Source: an uncultured Sphingomonas sp. (lineage in GTDB: Bacteria > Pseudomonadota > Alphaproteobacteria > Sphingomonadales > Sphingomonadaceae). Taken from it: a DNA stretch of 5,728 bases. How positions within the stretch are numbered: the first letter of the stretch is position 1; the number at the start of each line of letters is the position of its first letter. The position numbers and the translations under genes were made by a program. The stretch spans positions 1 to 5,728 of the forward strand of contig CAKTFL010000159.1 in the NCBI GenBank assembly GCA_934555855.1, written 5' to 3'. Positions 1 to 5,728 of this stretch are shown here, piece after piece. The notes below the pieces were generated by a model. That model saw only the letters and a list, made by a program, of their open reading frames with translations. It ran no database searches and was not told where the DNA came from.

Positions 1-70
1 GGCGTGGCTCTTTTCCAGGCGTGGCAATGTCGCTAGATGGTATGGTGGCGTTTTCGACCGGAAAGTTGAT
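1..70. other. Leader upstream of the divL-like gene; no supported gene
   Basis: This 70-base stretch is about 54% G+C by hand count (38 of 70), clearly lower than the coding DNA that follows, as expected of an intergenic leader. It should carry the promoter of the gene block if the block has its own, but I see no convincing -35/-10 pair and no TTAA-N7-TTAA CtrA box. Frame 2 is open across the whole stretch and in frame with the kinase, but has no ATG, GTG or TTG before 71. Frame 3 is open to a TGA at 72-74, which would overlap the GTG start as GTGA, but its third codon positions are only about 57% G+C, so I do not call it the tail of an upstream gene. The octamer GGCGTGGC occurs twice (1-8 and 18-25), with no evident role. 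Confidence 0.5.
60..65 (+). promoter_or_regulatory. Probable ribosome binding site of the divL-like gene
   Basis: The purine-rich GGAAAG ends five bases before the GTG at 71. It is a moderate match to the anti-Shine-Dalgarno sequence at usable spacing. It supports GTG-71 over the next in-frame start, ATG at 95, which would cut into the membrane segment. An ATG at 69-71 is followed directly by TGA and cannot be the start. Confidence 0.5.
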
Positions 71-2422
71 GTGATCGTCCTGTCGGCCGGGACGATGGTC
101 CTGATTGGCGGCATCCTGCTGGCGTTGATCGCCGCGGGGGCGCTGCTCGCATTTCGTGGCCTGGTCATGAGAGCACATGCCACTGGTCTCAATGCGGAAA
201 ACAAGCGCCTGCGTGCCGTGCTGCATTCGGCGCCTGCCCTGTCGATGGTGGTTCATGCCGATGGGCGGCTCGACATGCCGCAGCGCATGGCCGACTGGTT
301 CGGGCTCGCGGTGGCGCCCTCATATATGGCGGAGCTGGCCGCCGAGGATTGCGGGCTGACGGCAGACGAGGCGGCGGGGTTGAGCGCCGACGTCGTTTCC
401 GCCCAGAGAGCCGGCCGGTCCTTCATCCGGGCGGTACGGCCGGTGGGGTCGACTCGCGCCATCACCCTTCGCGGCAGCCGCGCCCCCGCCGGGGTCGGAC
501 CGCCGGGCACCGTGATCGTCTGGGCGTTCGACGCGACCGAGTCGGAGGCGGAGATCGCGCGGCTGCGCGGCGAGGGCGCCCGCCTTTCCGCCGCCTTCGA
601 CGCGCTGACCGGCCTGATCGAGGCGGCGCCGCTGCCCATGTGGTACCGCAGCCCGGACCTGAGGCTCGCCATGGTCAACTCCGCCTATGTGCGCGCGGTC
701 GACGGCCGCGATGCCGCCGACGTGGTGGCGCGAGGCATCGAGCTGATCGAGGGATCGGATCGTGGCGGCCCGCTGGCCGGCGCAGCCGCCGCCCGCGATG
801 CGGATCGGCCGCACGAACAGGTCGTGCCCGCCACGATCGGCGGCGCGCGGCGATCGCTGCGCCTGTTCGATGTGCCGCTGCCTACGGGCGGGGTCGCCGG
901 CTTTGCGGTGGATATCGAGGATCTGGAGCAGGCCCGCACCACCTCCCGCCGCTTTGCCGACGCTCAGCGCGCGATGCTCGACCGTTTGTCCGCTGGCGTC
1001 GCGCAGTTCGGGCCGGATCGGGCCATGGTGTTCTGCAACCAGCCGTTTCGCCGCATGTTCGCGATGCGCGCCGAATGGCTGGCCGATCGCCCGGAGTTCG
1101 AGCGCGTACTGGAGAGAATGCGGGAGGCGAACCGCCTGCCCGAGGCGCGCGACTTCCCCGGCTGGAAAGCGGAACGCCGCGAATGGTTCACCCAAGGCGA
1201 CGGCGCGATCGAGGAGACATGGCACCTGCCGGGCGGCGCCCATATCCGGCTCGTCGCGCAGCCGCTGCCCGATGGCGGCCTGTTGCTCATCTTCGAGGAC
1301 CGCACCGAACAGGTGCAGCTCGCCTCCGCCCGCGACACGCTGCTGCGGGTCCGCACGGCGACCTTCGACAATCTGTTCGAGGCGCTGGGCGTGTTCGCGG
1401 CGGACGGTCGGCTGCAATTGTGGAACAACCGCTTTCGCGCCTTGTGGGGGTTCGACGAGGAATTTCTTGCCGCGCACCCGCGCGTGGACGCCTTTGCCGA
1501 CGCCGCGTCGTCGCGCCTGTCGACGCCAAGCCGGTCGTCGCTGATCCCCGAGCTGGTCCGCTCCGCCACCAATGAGCGCCAGCAGCGGGGCGGGCGCGTC
1601 GCCTTTGCCGATGGTCGCCATTTCGAGTTCGCGGCAGTGCCGCTGCCCGACGGCAATGCATTATTCACCATGCTCGACATTACCGACAGCCGTCGCGCCG
1701 AGCAGGCGTTGCGCGACCGGGCTGAGGCGCTGGAGGCGGCCGATCGGGTCAAGACGCAGTTCGTCGCGAACATGAGCTATGAATTGCGGACGCCGCTGAC
1801 CTCCATCAGCGGCTTCACGGAAATGTTGCATGGCGGCTATGCGGGGAAGCTGCCCAAGCAGGCCGACAGCTATGTCGAGGCGATCATGGATGCGGTGGAG
1901 CGGCTGGGGCTGCTGATCGATGACGTGCTCGACCTGACCGCTGGGGAGGAAGGGCGCGAGCTGCGGCGCGACGACGTCGACCTGGCCACGGTCGCCCGCG
2001 ATGCGGTCGAAACGGTTCAGGCGGCGGCCAAGCGCCGGCAGCTGGACTTTGCGGTGGAGATCGGACGTTCCACCGGCCGGGTCACGGGCGATGAGAGGCG
2101 GTTGAAGGAGGTGATCGAACACCTGCTGCGCCACGCGATGGAAGGGACGCCGGACAAGGGTCGGGTTCTCCTTCACCTCGATGGCAGTGCATCGAGAGCG
2201 CGCATCATCGTGTCGGATGACGGGCCAGGCATGACCGCCGATCAGGTGGAACACGCATTCGACCGCTTTGCGGAGCCCGGTGTCACCCCGATCGGCGAGC
2301 GTGCGCTGGGGCTCGGCCTGCCGTTGGCCAGGCAGTTCGCCGAAGCGCATGGCGGCACGATCCAGCTGGTCTCCGAGCCGGGGGAAGGAACCCTGGTAAC
2401 CGTGGAGCTGCCGCGCCGATGA
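71..2422 (+). CDS. divL: DivL-like multi-PAS sensor kinase homologue with Tyr in place of the phosphoacceptor His
   Basis: Seen: 783 residues from a GTG start. A hydrophobic N-terminal segment (about 9-29) predicts one membrane anchor with the rest cytoplasmic. Four PAS-like modules follow by my reading (roughly 45-155, 175-285, 300-415, 425-540), then a helical linker (540-562). The dimerisation helix reads FVANMSYELRTPL with Tyr at 570, where histidine kinases have the phosphorylated His. The ATPase domain keeps the G1 motif DDGPGM (716-721), the F-box phenylalanines (730, 733) and GLGL (747-750), but the N-box reads HLLRHAME with His688 where Asn normally binds Mg-ATP. Known: Caulobacter crescentus DivL (about 770 aa, same plan) also carries Tyr here. 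It binds the phosphorylated response regulator DivK and controls CckA, and thereby phosphoflow through ChpT to CtrA, largely independent of kinase activity. Inference: this is the orthologue, acting as a signalling scaffold at the membrane. The stop overlaps the tsaE start (ATGA). The alternative is a degenerate PAS kinase with another partner. Confidence 0.85.
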   Translation: MIVLSAGTMVLIGGILLALIAAGALLAFRGLVMRAHATGLNAENKRLRAVLHSAPALSMVVHADGRLDMPQRMADWFGLAVAPSYMAELAAEDCGLTADEAAGLSADVVSAQRAGRSFIRAVRPVGSTRAITLRGSRAPAGVGPPGTVIVWAFDATESEAEIARLRGEGARLSAAFDALTGLIEAAPLPMWYRSPDLRLAMVNSAYVRAVDGRDAADVVARGIELIEGSDRGGPLAGAAAARDADRPHEQVVPATIGGARRSLRLFDVPLPTGGVAGFAVDIEDLEQARTTSRRFADAQRAMLDRLSAGVAQFGPDRAMVFCNQPFRRMFAMRAEWLADRPEFERVLERMREANRLPEARDFPGWKAERREWFTQGDGAIEETWHLPGGAHIRLVAQPLPDGGLLLIFEDRTEQVQLASARDTLLRVRTATFDNLFEALGVFAADGRLQLWNNRFRALWGFDEEFLAAHPRVDAFADAASSRLSTPSRSSLIPELVRSATNERQQRGGRVAFADGRHFEFAAVPLPDGNALFTMLDITDSRRAEQALRDRAEALEAADRVKTQFVANMSYELRTPLTSISGFTEMLHGGYAGKLPKQADSYVEAIMDAVERLGLLIDDVLDLTAGEEGRELRRDDVDLATVARDAVETVQAAAKRRQLDFAVEIGRSTGRVTGDERRLKEVIEHLLRHAMEGTPDKGRVLLHLDGSASRARIIVSDDGPGMTADQVEHAFDRFAEPGVTPIGERALGLGLPLARQFAEAHGGTIQLVSEPGEGTLVTVELPRR

Positions 2423-2859
2423 TCCTCGCCGACCCGGCCGCGACCGAGGCGCTTGGCCGTGCGCTGGCCAGCGATCTACGCGCGGGCGATGTGGTGACGC
2501 TGTCGGGGCCGCTCGGCGCCGGAAAGACCAGCATCGCGCGGGGTCTCCTCGCCGGTCTGGGCCTGGCGGGTGAGGCGCCCAGCCCAAGCTTCGCGATCGT
2601 CCAGCCCTATGCCCCCCCTGAGGTGCGGTTGCCGATGCTGCATGTCGACCTGTATCGGCTGGATGGAGCAGGGGAACTGGACGAACTCGGCCTGGATGAG
2701 GCGCGGTACGACTCCGCGTTGGTTATTGAGTGGCCCGAGCGGGCAGGCGAGGGTGCATGGCCCGACGCGCTCGCGCTGACCCTGTCGATCGAGCCGAACG
2801 GCGCGCGCCGCTTGACAGCCCGTGTGCCGGCGGCATGGAAGGACCGATGGCCGACATGA
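2419..2859 (+). CDS. tsaE: TsaE, tRNA threonylcarbamoyladenosine biosynthesis ATPase
   Basis: TsaE is the ATPase partner of the TsaB-TsaD complex, which places the t6A modification at position 37 of ANN-decoding tRNAs in the cytoplasm. Seen in the 146 residues: a Walker A loop GPLGAGKT (30-37, Lys36, Thr37); the family motif SPSF (55-58), usually SPTF; HVDLYRL (75-81), which carries the conserved Asp and Tyr-Arg; and IEWPER (103-108), the family's E-W-x-E box. Length is typical for the family (about 140-160). The ATG start sits inside the end of the kinase gene as ATGA, with GGAG at 2404-2407 about 11 bases upstream, so translation is probably coupled. The 3' end overlaps the start of amgK. 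TsaE next to a phosphotransferase/nucleotidyltransferase pair is a common alphaproteobacterial arrangement. Nothing is missing or broken. Confidence 0.95.
   Translation: MILADPAATEALGRALASDLRAGDVVTLSGPLGAGKTSIARGLLAGLGLAGEAPSPSFAIVQPYAPPEVRLPMLHVDLYRLDGAGELDELGLDEARYDSALVIEWPERAGEGAWPDALALTLSIEPNGARRLTARVPAAWKDRWPT
2837..2843 (+). promoter_or_regulatory. Ribosome binding site of amgK, inside the tsaE 3' end
   Basis: GGAAGGA is the best Shine-Dalgarno-like stretch near the amgK start. It lies 3 bases before ATG-2847 and 12 bases before ATG-2856, so it does not settle the choice between them. It rules against ATG-2835, which it partly overlaps on the downstream side. Confidence 0.45.
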
Positions 2860-3821
2860 CCCCGCCGGCGGGCGCCGCCGGTTTCCTCGCCGCCCATGGC
2901 TGGGCCGGCGCTCGTATCGATCCGCTTGCAGGCGACGCGTCGTTTCGGCGCTATTTCCGCGTGAGCCTTGCCGAGAGGCGTGCTGTGCTGATGGACGCGC
3001 CGCCGCCTAACGAAGACCCGCGCCCGTTCATCGCCATTGCCCGCTGGCTGGCAGAGCGCGACTTTACAGCGCCGGAGATCCTGGCGGCGGACGAGGAGGC
3101 GGGGCTGGTGCTGCTTCAGGATTTCGGGGATGCCCGATTGCGCGAGGCGGCCGATGCGGACGAGGCGGCGGCGCTGCCGCTCTATGGGGCGGCGGTGGAC
3201 GTGCTGGCTCGGCTGCGGGACCATCCGGCGGGTGCCCTTCCGCCTTACGACCGTGCGGTTCTTCAGCGTGAGGCCGGGCTGTTCGTCGAGTGGTATTGCC
3301 CGGCGGTCGGCCTGTCGGTCGACGAAGCGGGCTGGCGCGAGGCATGGGACGAGGTGCTGGAGCATGGGCTTTGCAGCCGGCCGGTCACGGTGTTGCGCGA
3401 TTATCATGCCGAGAATCTGATGCTGCTGGAGGGAGGCGGCTTGGGCCTGCTCGATTTCCAGGACGCGTTGGCGGGGCACCCGGCTTATGACCTTGTCTCG
3501 CTGCTTCAGGACGCGCGGCGCGACGTCGATCCCAATGTGGAGGCGGCGATGCTGGCCCGGTATCTTGTGGCTACGGGAGAGAGCGACGCGTTCATGCGCG
3601 CCTATCACGTGCTCGGCGCGCAGCGAACCGCCAAGATCCTCGGCATCTTCACCCGGCTGTGGCAGCGCGACGGCAAGCCGCGCTATGCGGGCCTGTGCCC
3701 CCGCGTCTGGGCTTATCTGGAACGGGACCTGTCGGAGCCGGTGCTCGGCCCCGTTGCGCGGTGGTTCGACGAGAATGTGCCGCCCGAGCGGCGCGGCGAT
3801 CCCATGGTTCTCGCGCGATGA
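2847..3821 (+). CDS. amgK: AmgK-type anomeric MurNAc/GlcNAc kinase (aminoglycoside phosphotransferase fold)
   Basis: AmgK phosphorylates the anomeric hydroxyl of MurNAc (and GlcNAc) with ATP, the first step in returning recovered cell-wall sugar to UDP-MurNAc in the cytoplasm. Seen, numbering from ATG-2847 (324 aa): the nucleotide-loop signature GDASFRRYFRV (29-39); VLLQDFGD (88-95) in the hinge region; the catalytic segment VLRDYHAENLMLL (182-194) with Asp185 and Asn190; and the metal-binding DFQDA (203-207) followed by HPAYDL. These follow the AmgK pattern rather than true antibiotic kinases, so annotation as aminoglycoside resistance would mislead. Start: ATG-2835, 2847 and 2856 are all in frame. 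The last makes an ATGA overlap with the tsaE stop and gives 321 aa. I chose 2847 but 2856 is nearly as good. The stop overlaps murU (ATGA), its pathway partner. The position of the Brenner-motif His (HxD) is Leu183 here, which I believe is common in alphaproteobacterial members. Confidence 0.88.
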   Translation: MADMTPPAGAAGFLAAHGWAGARIDPLAGDASFRRYFRVSLAERRAVLMDAPPPNEDPRPFIAIARWLAERDFTAPEILAADEEAGLVLLQDFGDARLREAADADEAAALPLYGAAVDVLARLRDHPAGALPPYDRAVLQREAGLFVEWYCPAVGLSVDEAGWREAWDEVLEHGLCSRPVTVLRDYHAENLMLLEGGGLGLLDFQDALAGHPAYDLVSLLQDARRDVDPNVEAAMLARYLVATGESDAFMRAYHVLGAQRTAKILGIFTRLWQRDGKPRYAGLCPRVWAYLERDLSEPVLGPVARWFDENVPPERRGDPMVLAR

Positions 3822-4573
3822 CCCGCCAACTCGCGATCCGTCCCGATCCGGGCGGGGTAGTACCCGCAACGGCGATGGTCATGGCAGCGGGCCTGGGCAA
3901 GCGGATGCGCCCGCTGACCGCCACGCGGCCTAAGCCGCTGGTCGAGGTCGCGGGCAAGCCGCTGATCGACCATGTCTTCGATCGCCTGCGCGCGGCGGGC
4001 ATTCGCCGGGCGGTGGTGAACGTCCATTATCTCGCCGACGCACTTGAAGCGCATCTGGCCGCTCGTTGCGGCGATCTGGAACTGGTCGTGTCTGATGAGC
4101 GGGCGCGGCTGCTGGAGACGGGCGGCGGGTTGGTCCATGCCCGCGACCAGTTGGGCGACGCGCCGGTACTCGTCGTCAACAGCGACAATCTCTGGGTTGA
4201 CGGCCCGGTGGACGCGATCCGCCTGCTCGCCTCGCGTTGGGACAATGCCGCGATGGACGCGCTGCTGCTGCTTGTGCCGCTGGCGCGGGCACACAATCAT
4301 CGCGGTCAGGGAGACTTTCATCTGGGTAGCGACGGGCGGATCATCCGCCGCCGTCGATCGGGCCGCGTCGCGCCGTTCGTCTATACGGGCGTTCAGATCC
4401 TGCACCCGCGCGTGCTGGTCGATGCGCCGGAGGGAGCTTTCTCGACCAACCTGTTCTGGGATCGGGCGATCGAGGCAGGGCGCGCCTATGGCCTGGTGCA
4501 TCAGGGCCTGTGGTTCGACGTGGGCACCCCCGGAGCCATTCCGGCGACGGAGGCGATCCTCGCCGATGGCTGA
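3818..4573 (+). CDS. murU: MurU, N-acetylmuramate alpha-1-phosphate uridylyltransferase
   Basis: MurU transfers UMP from UTP to MurNAc-1-phosphate, giving UDP-MurNAc and pyrophosphate, and so completes the recycling branch opened by AmgK. Seen in 251 residues with a Rossmann-like sugar nucleotidyltransferase plan: the nucleotide-binding loop AAGLGKRMRPLT (23-34) with the following PKPL (38-41, Lys39); NVHYL (68-72); LETGGG (99-104); the metal-site segment VVNSDNLW (119-126) with Asp123; and WFDVGTPG (232-239) near the C-terminus. Length is slightly above the roughly 220-240 usual for MurU because of about 17 residues before the first strand. The start makes an ATGA overlap with the amgK stop and has no clear Shine-Dalgarno of its own, so expression probably depends on ribosomes finishing amgK. 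A generic hexose-1-phosphate or mannose-1-phosphate guanylyl/thymidylyltransferase is the alternative on sequence alone; the fusion-like spacing with amgK favours MurU. Confidence 0.9.
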   Translation: MTRQLAIRPDPGGVVPATAMVMAAGLGKRMRPLTATRPKPLVEVAGKPLIDHVFDRLRAAGIRRAVVNVHYLADALEAHLAARCGDLELVVSDERARLLETGGGLVHARDQLGDAPVLVVNSDNLWVDGPVDAIRLLASRWDNAAMDALLLLVPLARAHNHRGQGDFHLGSDGRIIRRRRSGRVAPFVYTGVQILHPRVLVDAPEGAFSTNLFWDRAIEAGRAYGLVHQGLWFDVGTPGAIPATEAILADG

Positions 4574-5728
4574 CGCCGCGGTCAGGCCGCAGCTCTTCAC
4601 CATTCCGGGCCATCGCGCCTTTGCCGACTCGCTGGTCGCGGGGCTGCGGCGGCGGGTGGGCGACGATCCCATGGCGCTCGCCCGCGCGACGTTGATCCTG
4701 CCCAACAATCGTGCACGCCGGGCGGTGACTGACGCCTTCGTGCGCGCGAGCGGTGGCGCGTTGCTGCTGCCCCGCCTGGTGGCGCTGGGCGATCCGGAGA
4801 TCGACGAGGCGGCAGGCAGCGCCATCGATACGGCGGCGGGCACGCAGCCGCCTCCACCCGCGATCGGCGCCTATCAACGTCGCCTGATCCTGGCGCGGCT
4901 GGTCGCCGAGGAGCGGGTACGGGCGGGGCAGTCGGTCGGTGCGGCGGAGGCGGTTCGGTTGGCCGGAGAGCTGGCGCGGGTGCGCGACCAGCTGCTGGTC
5001 GAGGAAGTCGACCCGCAGCGGCTGCGCGAGCTGGATATCGGCCCCGAACTCTCCGAGCATTGGAAGCGTGCGCTGGAAAGCCTTTCGGTGCTGCTCGATC
5101 GCTGGCCGCTGGAGCTGCACCGGCTGGGCCGGATTGACGCGGCCGACCGCCGACGCCTGTTGCTGGACGGGATGGTCGAGCGGTGGCGCGCCGCGTCGCC
5201 TGCCGGGCTGGTCTGCGCTGCCGGCGTGACGGACAGCGCGCCGGCCGTGGCTCGGCTGCTGCGCTGTATCGCGGAGCTGCCGCGCGGCATGGTCGTGTTC
5301 GCCGACCTGGACCTGGCCATGGATGCGGACGAGTGGAATGCGCTGGGTCCGCACCAGCCGGACCCGGTGACCGGCCTGCGTCACCGCGCGATCGAGGTGC
5401 ATCCGCAATTTCACCTGAAGCTGATGCTGGATCGCATGAGCGTCGGACGCGAGGAAGTGGCGACCTGGCGCGAGACGGGCGGGGCGGGGTCCGACGCGGC
5501 GCGCGGCAGGGCGGTGGCGAATGCGCTCGCGCCGGCCGAGTTTACCGGCAAATGGACCGCGCTCGGGGCCGCTGATCGCCGCCTGGCCGGCGTGGAGGCG
5601 GCCGAGTTCGCCACCCCCGCCGAGGAGGCGCAGGGCATCGCCCTGGCGCTGCGGCAAGCGTTGGAGGTGCCCGGCCGCACCGCCGCGCTGGTCACGCCGG
5701 ATCGCGGGCTGGCACGCCGGGTTGCAGC
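4566..5728 (+). CDS. addB: AddB, double-strand break repair helicase-nuclease subunit, N-terminal 387 residues (cut by window end)
   Basis: AddB pairs with AddA to resect DNA double-strand ends and load RecA, the RecBCD counterpart in this group. I translated this by hand: it is open from ATG-4566 to the window edge with no stop (387 codons plus two bases); the full family is about 1,000 aa. Seen: an N-terminus reading LFTIPGHRAF (10-19), then LPNNRARRAV (45-54) and LLLPRLVALGD (66-76), all typical of alphaproteobacterial AddB, and EEAQGIALALRQ (353-364) leading to GRTAALVTPDR (370-380), the opening of the second helicase-like part. No GxGKT/S loop is present where Bacillus-type AddB has its Walker A. 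The C-terminal RecB-like nuclease and iron-sulfur cysteines would lie beyond the window. The start overlaps the murU end by 8 bases; GGAGG (4549-4553) lies 12 bases upstream. addA is expected next (inference). Confidence 0.9.
   Translation, partial: MADAAVRPQLFTIPGHRAFADSLVAGLRRRVGDDPMALARATLILPNNRARRAVTDAFVRASGGALLLPRLVALGDPEIDEAAGSAIDTAAGTQPPPPAIGAYQRRLILARLVAEERVRAGQSVGAAEAVRLAGELARVRDQLLVEEVDPQRLRELDIGPELSEHWKRALESLSVLLDRWPLELHRLGRIDAADRRRLLLDGMVERWRAASPAGLVCAAGVTDSAPAVARLLRCIAELPRGMVVFADLDLAMDADEWNALGPHQPDPVTGLRHRAIEVHPQFHLKLMLDRMSVGREEVATWRETGGAGSDAARGRAVANALAPAEFTGKWTALGAADRRLAGVEAAEFATPAEEAQGIALALRQALEVPGRTAALVTPDRGLARRVA

Noticed and set aside
1..25. Direct repeat GGCGTGGC at 1-8 and 18-25
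   Set aside because: Only two short, G-rich copies at the window edge; too little to call a binding site or repeat element.
11..38. Possible promoter TTTTCC (11-16) with CTAGAT (33-38) at 16-base spacing
   Set aside because: Both hexamers match consensus poorly; a 70-base leader offers such pairs by chance, so I do not list it as a feature.
349..1575. 408-codon + strand frame within the kinase gene
   Set aside because: It is an out-of-frame shadow, extremely Arg-rich, inside a gene with PAS and kinase motifs in the other frame.
320..1621. Long minus-strand open frame (433 codons) opposite the kinase gene
   Set aside because: In high-GC DNA with G/C third positions, antisense frames stay open by chance. 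Its product is low-complexity Arg/Ala/Gly-rich with no recognisable motif, and the + strand gene there is clear-cut.
2861..2872. Perfect 12-base palindrome CCCGCCGGCGGG just after the amgK start
   Set aside because: It lies in coding sequence (Pro-Ala-Gly codons) of GC-rich DNA where such palindromes are frequent. There is no T-run for a terminator and no known operator of this form.
3659..3817. N-terminal extension of the murU frame upstream of ATG-3818
   Set aside because: The extra 53 codons lie wholly inside amgK, are Arg/Ala-rich, and precede a start with a clean ATGA overlap and the expected family N-terminus.
2607..3869. Long minus-strand open frame (420 codons) across tsaE, amgK and the start of murU
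   Set aside because: It spans parts of three well-supported genes, shows no domain and has Arg/Gln/His-rich shadow composition.
4341..5657. Long minus-strand open frame (438 codons) opposite murU and addB
   Set aside because: The + strand frame from 4566 carries AddB family motifs throughout; the antisense product has none.

Overview
The window is high-GC, densely coding DNA from an alphaproteobacterium, most likely a sphingomonad (Sphingomonadales). Three things point there. The first gene is a DivL-type pseudo-histidine kinase, a protein known only from Alphaproteobacteria. The last gene is the alphaproteobacterial type of AddB. The order divL-like / tsaE / amgK / murU / addB also fits what I know of sphingomonads. 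The order-level assignment is inference; no rRNA or other marker is present.

Layout: positions 1-70 are a short, AT-richer leader without a convincing gene. From 71 to the end everything is coding on the + strand, in five genes that all touch or overlap: (1) a 783-aa membrane-anchored, multi-PAS, DivL-like kinase homologue with Tyr (Y570) where the phosphoacceptor His should be; (2) tsaE, the ATPase of tRNA t6A synthesis; (3) amgK, an anomeric sugar kinase for MurNAc/GlcNAc; (4) murU, the MurNAc-1-phosphate uridylyltransferase; (5) the first 387 residues of addB, cut by the window edge. The last of these has no stop in the window and is easy to miss for that reason.

The junctions are a 4-base ATGA overlap (1/2), a 4- to 25-base overlap depending on the start chosen (2/3), a 4-base ATGA overlap (3/4) and an 8-base overlap (4/5). 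There is no room for internal terminators, so the block looks like one translationally coupled transcription unit. AmgK and MurU form one pathway: MurNAc is phosphorylated to MurNAc-1-P and converted to UDP-MurNAc, a cell-wall recycling route that bypasses MurA, the fosfomycin target. The other genes serve different processes: cell-cycle signalling (DivL), translation fidelity (TsaE) and double-strand break repair (AddB).

I see no mobile element, CRISPR array, RNA gene or phage gene. The most noteworthy point is the degenerate kinase: besides the His-to-Tyr change, its ATPase N-box Asn appears to be His, so both catalytic halves of the kinase core depart from consensus. I did not find a clearly undescribed system.
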